64,000 bases of DNA, taken from contig JAKLPV010000217.1 in NCBI GenBank assembly GCA_022013685.1, positions 1 through 64,000 on the forward strand. Direction: 5' to 3'. This DNA comes from Anaerolineae bacterium (GTDB taxonomy: Bacteria; Chloroflexota; Anaerolineae; Anaerolineales; Villigracilaceae). Below, piece by piece: positions 42,389 through 51,710 of this stretch. Below the pieces are notes generated by a model. It saw only the letters and a program-made list of their open reading frames with translations, was not told the origin of the DNA and ran no database searches. The translations under genes and the position numbers were made by a program. The stretch's first letter is position 1. Every line of letters begins with the position of its first letter.

Positions 42389-43840
42389 TTTCTGGCAGTC
42401 ATAAACGGTCATTTTTCCCTGCCCGCTCTGCCCGGCAGATGGGCCATCAGCCTCATAAATTGGATGACAATTAGAAGCCAGAACAGGGTACCAATCCGGA
42501 AAAACAATCAGATGAGTCGCGCCTTGTTCAAGCAAGTATTGAGCAAGTTTGTCTTCATCACGAATAAAAGGAACAACATCTGGCGAAATCAACCCGGCCA
42601 GGTCGATTATCTGGCGCTGGCTGTCATAATATCCCAGCGCGCCAATATCGTGAACAGCAACTCGCGCATCAGGCGGCAAGTTTTGCACAGTCCAACGCGC
42701 AGTCTGCACCATTTCACTTTCAATCCAATTAACATTTTGGGCATAAAAATATCCGCCATAGCCCCAGAAAATAAAACCAAACAATCCAATCAAAGTGAGC
42801 CAGGCAAAGCGCAGCCGCCGCTGGGCGTGGGTACGAACATCCGACAGCCAGAACGCCAGGAAAACCATGCCAAGCAAGAGAAAAATTGGGATGGTCGGCA
42901 TGAGATAGCGTCCGTATTGGTAAAGCGGTAAACGGCTCGTATATATGGCGATATAACCCACCAACCAAATAAAAGAGAGTAAAACACCCCAGCCACGTTT
43001 TTGCACCGCATCAAAAATCCGGATAAACACGGCTGGAAGAAGAACCAATGTTGTACCGATGAAGTAAGTGGTGGCAAATTCCCATAATTTTACAGACCAC
43101 GGCTCGGCTTGCCAGAAAGCGTATTCAGCCTGCTTGGCATAAAAAGTATTCGGCCAGGGCTTGCCAGCCAGGATGAGATTAAAAAACAGGTAAGGGACGA
43201 ACAAAAACGCAAACCCAAGCAAAACCCGTCCCATCGCGCCAAATTTTTCACGCCAGGTTATCGGCTGTAAAAGCGCAAACAGGCCAACCGGCCCAAGCAA
43301 AGTAATTCCATCGGGGCGCGACCAGACGCTCAAACCGACCAGAATGCCAATCAACAGGAAGCGCGGCTGATTAAGAATCAGGAAAGAAAGCACAAGCAGC
43401 GATAGAAAGGCATGTAAGAGAGTCTCCATGCCCGAGGCGGCAGACCAGGCCAGCCGCCACTCACAGACAATCAGCAGCCCCGCCCAGGGCATCACCGAGC
43501 GATAAGCGGGCTGCAACTGGCGCAAGGTCAATTCGAACCGCCAGGCCAGCAGGAAAAGCATCAGACCGCCCAGAAAATATGTCCACAGGTAGGGCGCGCC
43601 GGGTAAGAAAAAGCCAATCGCAAGCAGGAAAGTCCACAAAGGGGAGGTCGAACCGGCGGAGCTTTGTCCGGGCAGGAAAGACCACTCACCGAGCAAGGCC
43701 AGGTTGCGGGCATAGGTCAGGTGAATCCAGGAGTCATCCAGCGGAAAACCGGGCCGATAAACCCAGGCCGCCGCCAGGACATAAGCAACGACTCCCAAAG
43801 CCGAAAAGAGCGCAAGCAGGAAAATTGTTTTTCGTGGCAT
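42383..43840 (-). CDS. Membrane glycosyltransferase-like protein (GT-C)
   Basis: This 485-residue protein has about ten helices. The first external loop reads YRPGFPLDDSWIHLTYARNLA, with the GT-C-type DDxWIH acidic motif, and the C-terminal domain contains DARVAVHDIGALGYYDSQRQ, as in other Chloroflexota and actinobacterial arabinosyl- or mannosyl-transferase relatives. The start at 43840 lies 1 nt after the upstream stop; a longer in-frame start at 43879 overlaps that gene and was rejected. Confidence 0.75.
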   Translation of the reverse strand: MPRKTIFLLALFSALGVVAYVLAAAWVYRPGFPLDDSWIHLTYARNLALLGEWSFLPGQSSAGSTSPLWTFLLAIGFFLPGAPYLWTYFLGGLMLFLLAWRFELTLRQLQPAYRSVMPWAGLLIVCEWRLAWSAASGMETLLHAFLSLLVLSFLILNQPRFLLIGILVGLSVWSRPDGITLLGPVGLFALLQPITWREKFGAMGRVLLGFAFLFVPYLFFNLILAGKPWPNTFYAKQAEYAFWQAEPWSVKLWEFATTYFIGTTLVLLPAVFIRIFDAVQKRGWGVLLSFIWLVGYIAIYTSRLPLYQYGRYLMPTIPIFLLLGMVFLAFWLSDVRTHAQRRLRFAWLTLIGLFGFIFWGYGGYFYAQNVNWIESEMVQTARWTVQNLPPDARVAVHDIGALGYYDSQRQIIDLAGLISPDVVPFIRDEDKLAQYLLEQGATHLIVFPDWYPVLASNCHPIYEADGPSAGQSGQGKMTVYDCQKP

Positions 43841-43841
43841 T

Positions 43842-45410
43842 TCATTCTTCCGGGAGAAATTCGTACACAACCACGCCATTTTCTTGCGTGAAAACCAATC
43901 GCAGGTTCGGGGAGGAAACCTTCAACTCAAGAAAAGGCACGAGCCTATCTGGAATCGATGTGCGCTCAAGAATGAGATAGCGCACACCATAGACACGGGC
44001 GGCTTCAAGAACCTGTTCGAGTTCAGCATCAGGGCTTGCAACCGCAGCGCGTCCGCTGGCGAGGTAATAACCGGGCGGATTGGTCACCATAACGACATCA
44101 CCCGGATCCGCGCCTGCCTGCACCAAACCGGCTTCGACCTGCCGGAAAGTCTGTTCGGGCAAATCCCACTCGCTGCTGACAACCCGCTCATGAACAAGAG
44201 GCAAGGTCAGTATCAGATTGGCGGCGAACAAGATAACCCTGAAAATGCGCTGGGCCTGGGGCGTAAACCAGTTACGACGGCGGGCAGCCGCCACGGCCGC
44301 TTCGAGACCAATAGGCGCGATTGCCCAACCAAGCGGCATAAAAGCCACCCCGGCGTGGAGGAAACTACCGCGAGGCCCGGCAAAGGGAAAAAGCAGGGTC
44401 ATCACCAGGAAGAGGGCCGCGAATCCCAATGCGCCAACCTGAATACGTAAATCCCGACGCAACTTCCAACAGGCAACCAGGATAAAAGGCCCGATAAAAA
44501 TACCACCGAAAACGAAAAGCGCGGTTCCCAGATTAATCCAGAGCGCGTTCAATCGCGCAGAGACAATCGACTGCCAGCCTGAAGCAAGCCAGCGTTCCAA
44601 GGTCAATTGTGAAGCGGGGTAAATGTAGGTATCTTCATATTTGACCAGCAGCATGGCGCGCGAACCGCCAGGGGCCATCGGTGCGCCAAGTTCGGACAGG
44701 TTGCGGGCAAACCAGGGAGCCATTACCAACAAGTAACCCAGAAGAATCAACAGCCCCGAAAACAAAAATGGCCTGACCCAACGGTGCAAATCAAAATGAT
44801 GGAGGGAAAACAGGTGGAGAAGGACAACAAGAAAAGCCAGGGCCAGCCATAGCAAGCCATCGGTGCGGGAAAGGTTCATCAAGCCTGCGACCAATCCCAA
44901 CCCTAAGGCTGTTTTATAAGAGATTTTTGACAAAGAAAGGAAAAACATCGCGCCCAAAATGCGATAAATCGTAAAGTTATCTATCGCAGCGAGGTATGAC
45001 ACATTGTAAGCCGGGAAAACCGCCAGCAAACCAGAGAGCAAGGCCAGATCGCGGCGCGCGGTCAACCGGTAGGCCAGCAAGGCCGTCAACGGCGGGACGA
45101 AGCCTGCCAGCAGAATGAACGGAATGCGGGCCGAGAAGAAATCGTGCTGACCGGTTATCCACATGCCGAAGGCCGCCAGGATGGAGGCCAGCGGCATCCA
45201 ATAACTGTGGGATGGATGAGGCAAGCCTGCCGGATCATCAAGGTAATTCCAAAGAATGATCTCGCTGAATCCATGTCCCTGCACCAATCGCAAGCCGCCC
45301 GCCATGTAATAGTCGGCATCCATGTAGCCGGGTGAATTTTGCAACCAGGCCACCCCTGAGGCAACGGCTAGGCCCAAAATAAATAAGACCAACAAATTAC
45401 TGCGAGGCAT
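43842..45410 (-). CDS. Membrane glycosyltransferase-like protein (GT-C)
   Basis: This 522-residue protein has about ten helices. The first loop contains NSPGYMDADYYMAGGLRLVQ, the D-A-D acidic motif typical of GT-C proteins, followed by HPSHSYWMPLAS. The C-terminal part is extracytoplasmic. It overlaps the upstream GT87-like gene by 14 nt. With the adjacent genes it probably builds an outer-surface glycan. Confidence 0.75.
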   Translation of the reverse strand: MPRSNLLVLFILGLAVASGVAWLQNSPGYMDADYYMAGGLRLVQGHGFSEIILWNYLDDPAGLPHPSHSYWMPLASILAAFGMWITGQHDFFSARIPFILLAGFVPPLTALLAYRLTARRDLALLSGLLAVFPAYNVSYLAAIDNFTIYRILGAMFFLSLSKISYKTALGLGLVAGLMNLSRTDGLLWLALAFLVVLLHLFSLHHFDLHRWVRPFLFSGLLILLGYLLVMAPWFARNLSELGAPMAPGGSRAMLLVKYEDTYIYPASQLTLERWLASGWQSIVSARLNALWINLGTALFVFGGIFIGPFILVACWKLRRDLRIQVGALGFAALFLVMTLLFPFAGPRGSFLHAGVAFMPLGWAIAPIGLEAAVAAARRRNWFTPQAQRIFRVILFAANLILTLPLVHERVVSSEWDLPEQTFRQVEAGLVQAGADPGDVVMVTNPPGYYLASGRAAVASPDAELEQVLEAARVYGVRYLILERTSIPDRLVPFLELKVSSPNLRLVFTQENGVVVYEFLPEE

Positions 45411-46647
45411 AACTACTTTTCTCAGTCGAAATTCGATCAGCCCACAGACGGGCAGGGCGCACCACCCACCATCGCACCCAGTAGAGCAGGAAAATCGTCA
45501 TCAGGGACATCCACAAAAAGCCAGATTGGATGTCAAGCGTGACAAAAAGCCAGGAAGCGCCAAGGGCAACCAACAGGATAACGAGGCTGATCCAGCGCCC
45601 AATCGCGGGCCAATGTTGAACCAACACCGAGGCTGAAAGCAGGAAGGCTGGTAAGAGAGTGACCAGCCCAGCCTGCCGAACAGGCAACCCGACCAGCGGA
45701 GTCACAGCAACAACCAGACAGGCAACCCAAAACCATTGTAAAGCGCTGCGCTTGAGCGCTTGCTGGCTTTCGACCATCAGCAGGAGCAAGACAACGAAAG
45801 CCAAGCCCCAGGCAATGCGCTCTCCCAGGCCCGGGAACCAGGCGGTAAACAATGAGAAAGTGGATGGGTCAACGTTGGCTTGCCAGTTGATGATGGTCGC
45901 CATTAAGAATGAGAGCGCCCAACTTGAATCGATAATAAAAGCAACCACCCCCAAGATGGTCAGGGTCATCAACAAACCTGCCCACACGCGCCAGCGTCCA
46001 TTGAGAAGCGCCCAAACCAATAGAAAGAGCAAAAGCAATCCACCGGTTTCCAGGTCAAAAAAAGAAAGCGCCAACAGCATACCCGCCAGCTCGTCGAGCG
46101 AGGCGCGCAGGGCCAACATAGAGCCGAATAAAAACATCGCCAGCAAGATGACAGCATTGCCCGCAAGCAAGGCGCTGACCGAAAATGCCCAAAGGAACCC
46201 CAGCGAGAACAGGAATAACAACGAAAACCAGGTCGTCTGCCACTGCGAGAGGTGCAGAGAAAAAACAAGCAGCAGGATCAGGCCGATTTCAAGAATCACC
46301 ATCCAGACTGCACGCGCCAGTTCCATATCTGACGAAGCTCCCAGCGGCAGGAAAAGCAGTAGAAGCGGCAACGGCATGCCCACCCGTAGAGGTAATTCAC
46401 CGGGGCCGGCCGCGCGTCCATAAACTATTTTCTGGATTTCGTACGTGGTGAATTCGCCGTAAGGGGTCAGCCCCTCGATCAGCAGGTTGTTTGCGCCCTT
46501 CCAGAGCGGCAAAAAATCTAAACTAAGGCCAGTTCTCTGAATATAGAAGAGGTTTACCCAAAATAAGCCGCCTAACATGGCAACCGCAAAAAATATAATA
46601 AATAATACAGTGAAGGTGTTACGCAGAGCCGCTGCTTTTTGATTCAT
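45397..46647 (-). CDS. GT87-like membrane protein
   Basis: This 416-residue protein has SLDFLPLWKGANNLLIEGLTPY and IQKIVYGRAAGPGELPLRVG, matching the 37691-38881 protein (DFVPFWVG.., IQEVIYGGPAG). The two are paralogues. About ten helices follow. The start is the ATG at 46647 (MNQKAAALRN); an upstream frame extension to 46716 adds unrelated residues. Confidence 0.78.
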   Translation of the reverse strand: MNQKAAALRNTFTVLFIIFFAVAMLGGLFWVNLFYIQRTGLSLDFLPLWKGANNLLIEGLTPYGEFTTYEIQKIVYGRAAGPGELPLRVGMPLPLLLLFLPLGASSDMELARAVWMVILEIGLILLLVFSLHLSQWQTTWFSLLFLFSLGFLWAFSVSALLAGNAVILLAMFLFGSMLALRASLDELAGMLLALSFFDLETGGLLLLFLLVWALLNGRWRVWAGLLMTLTILGVVAFIIDSSWALSFLMATIINWQANVDPSTFSLFTAWFPGLGERIAWGLAFVVLLLLMVESQQALKRSALQWFWVACLVVAVTPLVGLPVRQAGLVTLLPAFLLSASVLVQHWPAIGRWISLVILLVALGASWLFVTLDIQSGFLWMSLMTIFLLYWVRWWVVRPARLWADRISTEKSSYASQ

Positions 46648-46691
46648 ATCCCCGTATTTTACCTGATTCGCGCCGGGCCAATGAAATCTGG

Positions 46692-47600
46692 TTATTGACC
46701 CAAAACAGGCATACACGCCGGGTAAATGCGGTAATCCAATTGTTGGATGGATGTGGAGAAAATATCACCATCGGCATGAGCCGGACTGGGGCGGTCGAGG
46801 CGTACTCGAAGCCAATTGCTGTGGAACTCGCTCACCCCGGGGCTTTCAACGTAATTACCAGGGCCGGGTTTCATTGCCCTGGGCAACAACTGGAACATAT
46901 CCCGGCGGCTGGGGCGATAACCATGCACAATTGTCAACTTGCCGTCAGCCGGATCGGCGTGAGGGGACATAAAAAAGACGCCGCCACTACGGCCACCATT
47001 GCCGATATAGATAAGAGAAATCGGCCCGGTATAGCTGCCATCCTGCCATTCCATTTCTGCATTCCAGGCCGGACGGTCCAGGATACCACGCACGGCCGCC
47101 AGCAGGTAGCGCGGGACTCCCTTCAACCAACCAATCCGACTCTGGATCATGGTGATGTATGGTTCGAGCCCCAGTGCGGTGTTATTGATGAAATAACGCT
47201 CGTTGACCTGTCCCAAATCGACCAAGCGGGATTTGCCGTCCGCAATAATCCGCGCTGCGGCAAATAAATCAAGCGGCAGGCCCATGGCATATTCAGCAAA
47301 ATCGTTGGCCGTACCCAACGGCAGGATACCCAGGGTTGCCAACGGGCCATTCGGCGACCCGGCTGCATGCAACAGACCGTTAACTACCTCACCAATTGTC
47401 CCGTCGCCGCCGGCAGCCACAATGGGAGAAAAACCATCTCGCACAGCTTGCTCAGCCAGCATGGTGATATAGCCGGGGCCTTCAGAAATCGCTAATTCAA
47501 AATCGACTCCGGCGGCGTGCAAGGCTTCTTCAGCCTGTAGCCAGCGGGCGCGGGCGTTCCAGCGATTTGAGTAAGGGTTGAGAATGATTTTAGCGGTCAT
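46692..47600 (-). CDS. Diacylglycerol/lipid kinase family protein
   Basis: This 302-residue DagK-catalytic-domain protein begins AKIILNPYSNR and contains the nucleotide-binding GGDGTIGEVVNGLL (about residues 60-75) and the GTANDFA segment that lines the active site. YegS/DgkB-like enzymes phosphorylate diacylglycerol or related lipids at the membrane. It sits next to the glycan island and could supply phosphatidate or recycle lipid carriers, but that is inference. Confidence 0.92.
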   Translation of the reverse strand: MTAKIILNPYSNRWNARARWLQAEEALHAAGVDFELAISEGPGYITMLAEQAVRDGFSPIVAAGGDGTIGEVVNGLLHAAGSPNGPLATLGILPLGTANDFAEYAMGLPLDLFAAARIIADGKSRLVDLGQVNERYFINNTALGLEPYITMIQSRIGWLKGVPRYLLAAVRGILDRPAWNAEMEWQDGSYTGPISLIYIGNGGRSGGVFFMSPHADPADGKLTIVHGYRPSRRDMFQLLPRAMKPGPGNYVESPGVSEFHSNWLRVRLDRPSPAHADGDIFSTSIQQLDYRIYPACMPVLGQ

Positions 47601-47761
47601 GAGATAAGCCTCACTATATTAATAACACCCCAAAAGTTCGAGCATATCATCAACATTCCAGGTAAATTTTTGGCATGAACGGCTCTTTAGGAATTCCAGT
47701 GATAGGCCCCCACATTTTGGGCAACTATCAAAGAACTGCATGAATGGCAAAAGATTCATAG

Positions 47762-47797
47762 ACAAAAAATGCAAGACAGAAAATTCTGTCTTGCATT
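47762..47797 (-). terminator. Terminator after glnQ-like gene
   Basis: A 14-bp perfect inverted repeat (AATGCAAGACAGAA and its complement, 47768-47797) is followed on the minus strand by TTTTT. The remaining bases to 47600 show no gene; a weak TATAGT box near 47613 may serve the lipid kinase. Confidence 0.85.
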
Positions 47798-47851
47798 AAA
47801 TCTTACCCTTATCACGGGCTGGCGACATTACAGTTTTATAACGAATACGAC

Positions 47852-48604
47852 CTAATGGGTCAGGATTTGCGAGAGGAACAACTGGGTGCGTTCTTCCTTT
47901 GGCGCATTGAAGATTTGCTCAGGTGTGCCAATTTCAACAATTTGCCCTTTATCAAAGAAAACCATCCGATCAGCAACAGCTTTGGCAAAGCCCATTTCGT
48001 GGGTCACGACCAGCATGGTCATACCGGAACGCGCCAGTTCAACCATCACATCCAGAACTTCCTTGATCATTTCCGGGTCGAGAGCAGAGGTAGGCTCATC
48101 GAACAACATGATCTTGGGCTGCATCGCCAGGGCGCGGGCAATCGCAACACGCTGCTGCTGCCCGCCGGAAAGTTGGCCGGGATGTTTCTGGGCCTGGTCT
48201 GGGATGCCAACCCGGTTTAACAATTGCAAGGCAGCTTCTTCAGCCTTTTCCTTGCTCCACTTGCGCACCTGAATAAGCGCCAGCATGACATTCTCCAGCA
48301 CGGTCAGGTGCGGGAAAAGGTTAAATTGCTGGAAAACCATGCCTGTTTCCATGCGAATCATCTCGATGTTGTGGGTATCGTTGTTCAATTCGATACCATC
48401 CACAATGATCGTTCCACTTTGGTGCTCTTCGAGACGATTAATGGCACGGATAAAGGTGGATTTACCAGAGCCAGACGGGCCAAAAATAACAATGACCTCG
48501 CCCTTACGCACATCAAGGTTGATATCCTTGAGCGCCTGGAAGCTGCCATACCACTTATTGACATCCTTACAAATAATAATGGGGGGACGAGTCTCTTCGC
48601 GCAT
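47852..48604 (-). CDS. glnQ: Polar amino-acid ABC transporter ATPase (GlnQ-like)
   Basis: This is a 250-residue ATPase. It has Walker [11 protein letters not shown]-loop [13 protein letters not shown], signature [15 protein letters not shown], Walker [13 protein letters not shown] and the D-loop/H-loop VVTHEMGFA. The start is the inner ATG at 48604, 7 nt after AAAGGAG; an ATG 6 nt further out sits too close to that site. It has no permease or binding-protein gene beside it, so it must serve components encoded elsewhere. A TATAAT box at 48633-48628 precedes it. Confidence 0.93.
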   Translation of the reverse strand: MREETRPPIIICKDVNKWYGSFQALKDINLDVRKGEVIVIFGPSGSGKSTFIRAINRLEEHQSGTIIVDGIELNNDTHNIEMIRMETGMVFQQFNLFPHLTVLENVMLALIQVRKWSKEKAEEAALQLLNRVGIPDQAQKHPGQLSGGQQQRVAIARALAMQPKIMLFDEPTSALDPEMIKEVLDVMVELARSGMTMLVVTHEMGFAKAVADRMVFFDKGQIVEIGTPEQIFNAPKEERTQLFLSQILTH

Positions 48605-48620
48605 GGTCATTCTCCTTTGG

Positions 48621-48633
48621 ATGTGCAATTATA
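48621..48633 (-). promoter_or_regulatory. -10 box of the GlnQ-like gene
   Basis: TATAAT on the minus strand at 48633-48628, about 17 nt of untranslated RNA before the AAAGGAG-ATG start. It lies in the 44-nt gap after pyrG, so the gene need not depend on read-through. Confidence 0.5.
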
Positions 48634-48648
48634 GCCGCAAAACCAGCC

Positions 48649-50280
48649 TTATTTTACCTTCTTTCCCTTAACCCCAACCCGTTCCGCTGCGGCGCGCACA
48701 AATCCAAGAAAAAGCGGATGTGGACGGTTGGGGCGCGAAAGAAATTCCGGGTGGAACTGGCTGCCGACCATGAAAGGATGGTCCTTGACTTCCGAAATCT
48801 CGACCAATTTGGCATCCGGCGACACCCCGGAAAAAACCATACCCGCTTTTTCAAACTCGTCGCGATAGTGATTGTTGAACTCGAAGCGGTGGCGATGGCG
48901 CTCGTCGACATGCGCAACGCCGTAAGCCTGGGCCGCTTTCGTGCCAGCCTGCAACTCGCACGGATACAGGCCAAGGCGCATCGTACCGCCCATGTCGGTA
49001 ATCCCGCGCTGTTCGAGCATCAGGTCGATCACCGGGTGGCTGGTGGCACGGTCAAACTCGCTGGAGTTGGCGTCTTCGTAGCCAAGCACAGTACGCGCAA
49101 ATTCGACACACATCAACTGCATTCCCAGGCATAGTCCCAGATAGGGCACCTTTTTCTCGCGCGCGTGGCGGGCAGCCATGATCTTGCCTTCGATGCCGCG
49201 CGAGCCAAACCCGCCCGGGACCAGGATCGCATCCGCTTTTTCGATGATGTCCCAGCCTTTGTTTTTCTCCAGGTCTGCCGAGTGGACCCAATCGATCTGC
49301 ACGTCCACGCCGATGGTCAGGGCAGCGTGCTTGAGCGACTCGCGCACCGACATATAGGCATCGTGCAATTCGACATATTTGCCAACCAGCGCCACGCGGA
49401 CTTCAGGCTTGTTGGGTTTGCCTACCTGCGCCACCAGCGTCTCCCATTCGCGCCAATCAGGCGTGCGGGTTGGCTTCAAGCCCATGCGCTCAACAACATA
49501 ATCGCCGACGCCAACTTCTTCAAGCAACAGCGGCACTTCGTAGAGAATCTCAGCGGTTTTCATTGGCACAACCGCATTTTTTTCGACGTCGCAGAACAAG
49601 GCGATCTTCTCGCACAAGTCTTCGGGGACTTCGTAATCAGAACGGGCAATAATCATGTTGGGCGAAATACCGATTGAGCGCAATTCAGCCACAGAGTGCT
49701 GGGTCGGCTTGGTCTTGAGTTCGTCTGTTGCGCCGATAAACGGCAGCCAGGTGACATGGATAAAGAAAACGTTTTCACGCCCGACCTCGCTGCGCAACTG
49801 GCGCAGGGACTCGATAAACGGCAGGGATTCGATGTCGCCGACTGTTCCGCCGACTTCCAGGATGACGATCTCGGCATCCATGGCGCGCGCCACCAGCTTG
49901 ATGCGGCGCTTGATCTCGTTGGTGATATGCGGAATAACCTGGATCGTGCCGCCCAGATAATCACCGCGGCGTTCCTTGTGGATGACCTCAGCATAAACCT
50001 GGCCGGTAGTGAAGTTACAGACCCGGTTCAGGCGGATATCGATAAAGCGTTCGTAGTGGCCCAGGTCAAGGTCGGTTTCGGCGCCATCATCCAGCACAAA
50101 AACCTCACCATGCTGGTACGGGCTCATCGTGCCGGGGTCGACGTTGATATACGGGTCGAGTTTCTGCACCGCGACTTTGAATCCGCGCTGTTTGAGCAAT
50201 AGCCCAAGCGCGGCTGCTGTGACCCCTTTACCGACCGAACTGACCACCCCGCCCGTAAAAATGATGTACTTGGGTTCCAT
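48649..50280 (-). CDS. pyrG: CTP synthase
   Basis: This 543-residue enzyme makes CTP from UTP, ATP and glutamine. The N-terminal amidoligase domain begins KYIIFTGGVVSSVGKGVTAA and includes DPYINVDPGTMSPYQHGEVF. The glutaminase domain has GGFGSRGIEGK, the catalytic Cys in YLGLCLGMQLM (near residue 381) and FHPEFLSRP. The length is normal. The start is preceded by AAGGAGACGGT. Confidence 0.97.
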   Translation of the reverse strand: MEPKYIIFTGGVVSSVGKGVTAAALGLLLKQRGFKVAVQKLDPYINVDPGTMSPYQHGEVFVLDDGAETDLDLGHYERFIDIRLNRVCNFTTGQVYAEVIHKERRGDYLGGTIQVIPHITNEIKRRIKLVARAMDAEIVILEVGGTVGDIESLPFIESLRQLRSEVGRENVFFIHVTWLPFIGATDELKTKPTQHSVAELRSIGISPNMIIARSDYEVPEDLCEKIALFCDVEKNAVVPMKTAEILYEVPLLLEEVGVGDYVVERMGLKPTRTPDWREWETLVAQVGKPNKPEVRVALVGKYVELHDAYMSVRESLKHAALTIGVDVQIDWVHSADLEKNKGWDIIEKADAILVPGGFGSRGIEGKIMAARHAREKKVPYLGLCLGMQLMCVEFARTVLGYEDANSSEFDRATSHPVIDLMLEQRGITDMGGTMRLGLYPCELQAGTKAAQAYGVAHVDERHRHRFEFNNHYRDEFEKAGMVFSGVSPDAKLVEISEVKDHPFMVGSQFHPEFLSRPNRPHPLFLGFVRAAAERVGVKGKKVK

Positions 50281-50328
50281 ACCGTCTCCTTCTTAACATT
50301 ATCAAAAACAAGAAATCCTGACAAAACA

Positions 50329-50367
50329 AAACGGCGGAGGCTGGATTGCCTCCACCGTTATAATTTT
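50329..50367 (-). terminator. Terminator of the aminopeptidase gene
   Basis: On the minus strand GGTGGAGGC-AATCCA-GCCTCCGCC is followed by GTTTTGTTTTG, between the aminopeptidase stop and pyrG. Confidence 0.8.
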
Positions 50368-50378
50368 ACATCAAAATC

Positions 50379-51482
50379 CTAGAACACGAACTGTCCGTTG
50401 CGGTAAATCACATCGCCATCGACTGTAATTTCGGCATCCTTGCGCATGTCGCAAATCATGTCCCAGTGGATAACGCTCTTGTTTTTCGAGCCAGTCTCCG
50501 GGTAGCCCGCGCCGAGAGCCATGTGGAAGGTGCCGCCAATCTTCTCGTCGAAGAGAATGTTGCCGGTAAATTTGTCGATCTCGAAATTTGTCCCAATCGC
50601 AAACTCTCCCAAGTAGCGCGAACCGGCATCCGAATTGAGCATTTCGAGCAGGTACTTCTCATTTTTCTCAGCCTTGGCAGCAGTCACTTTGCCGTTGGTG
50701 AAGGTCAGTTCGATGCCTTCAACGGCGACGCCGTTGTAAATGGCAGGATAAGTAAAGCGCACCCAGCCATTGACCGATTCTTCGACCGGACCGGTGTAGA
50801 TTTCACCGTCAGGCATGTTATGGCGGCCACATGAATTGTTGAACTTGCGGCCTTTGATCGAAAGACTCAAATCGACATTCGGGCCATTCAGGCTGACCAA
50901 ATTGCGTCCCTGAATACGCGCGATCATCTTGACCTGTTCATCATGAACACTTTTCCAATACGCTACGGGGTCAGCTTCGTTGGCATGGCAAGCGCGATAG
51001 ACAAAATCTTCATAGCCGCGCAGGCTCATCCCGCCTTCCACCGCGTAGCCCTCGGTGGGAAAAAGCGTTGTCACCCAGCGTAACTCACCCGCCGCCCCGC
51101 GCCGCATCTGGGTTTCCAGAACAGGGGAAAGCGCCTTTTGGCGGCGGCCCAGTTTGGCCGTATCAACAGCCGAAAGTGCGCGCGGATTGGTTTGTGAATG
51201 GATGCGGATGCGCGATTCAAAAGTTTCGTAAGCCAATTTTTGAAAGGTTGGGGCATAATCCAACTGGCTTTCATTGGCGGTTTCGTAGAAAACTTCCTGC
51301 TGGTCTGGCAGTTCAAGCAAAATATGCGGATGCGCCCCCACTTCAAGCGCGCGGTGAAAAATAGCGCGCACCAACGATTCAGCGGCGGTCGTACCCTCGA
51401 TCAAAACCCGGTCGCCTGCGCCCAATCCTGCCGAATAATCCACCAAAATACGGGCAAAACGATCAACTCTCGCGTCGCTCAC
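50379..51482 (-). CDS. M29-family metallo-aminopeptidase
   Basis: This 367-residue protein has the M29 (AmpS/AmpII-type) layout: RFARILVDYSAGLGAGDRVLIEG at the start, GPNVDLSLSIKGRKF, metal ligands in EGIELTFTNGKV and FHMALGAGYPETG, and the closing HWDMICDM. The start is GTG at 51482 with AAGGAG 6 nt upstream; the frame continues further upstream through unrelated residues, which were rejected. The enzyme releases N-terminal residues in the cytoplasm using two metal ions. Confidence 0.92.
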   Translation of the reverse strand: MSDARVDRFARILVDYSAGLGAGDRVLIEGTTAAESLVRAIFHRALEVGAHPHILLELPDQQEVFYETANESQLDYAPTFQKLAYETFESRIRIHSQTNPRALSAVDTAKLGRRQKALSPVLETQMRRGAAGELRWVTTLFPTEGYAVEGGMSLRGYEDFVYRACHANEADPVAYWKSVHDEQVKMIARIQGRNLVSLNGPNVDLSLSIKGRKFNNSCGRHNMPDGEIYTGPVEESVNGWVRFTYPAIYNGVAVEGIELTFTNGKVTAAKAEKNEKYLLEMLNSDAGSRYLGEFAIGTNFEIDKFTGNILFDEKIGGTFHMALGAGYPETGSKNKSVIHWDMICDMRKDAEITVDGDVIYRNGQFVF

Positions 51483-51599
51483 AGATTTCTCCTTGATGAA
51501 AGATGAAACGATTATATCACTGTCTAACTCTTTCGATTTCGAGAAGCATTGCAAATTGATTATCCGCAAGATGCAAACGCAAAAGATATCAGGTGTCCC

Positions 51600-51710
51600 G
51601 CGCAAGTAGACAGGGAAACTGGAAAACTGGTAAACTGGACACGAAAATCGCCCTTCGACTTCGTTATCACTCCGCTCAAAGCTGAAAACTGAATACTGGA
51701 TACTGAAAAA
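51600..51710. repeat. ACTGG(A/T)NA-type short-period repeat
   Basis: AAACTGGAAAACTGGTAAACTGG and CTGAATACTGGATACTG runs flank a CCCTTCGACTTCG-type segment, like the tract at 17715-17822. It occupies the region just before the fused oxidoreductase gene. Confidence 0.75.

Noticed and set aside
43838-43879. Longer start of the glycosyltransferase at 42383-43840
   Set aside because: It would overlap the upstream gene by 38 nt, while the ATG at 43840 lies 1 nt after the upstream stop and matches relatives.
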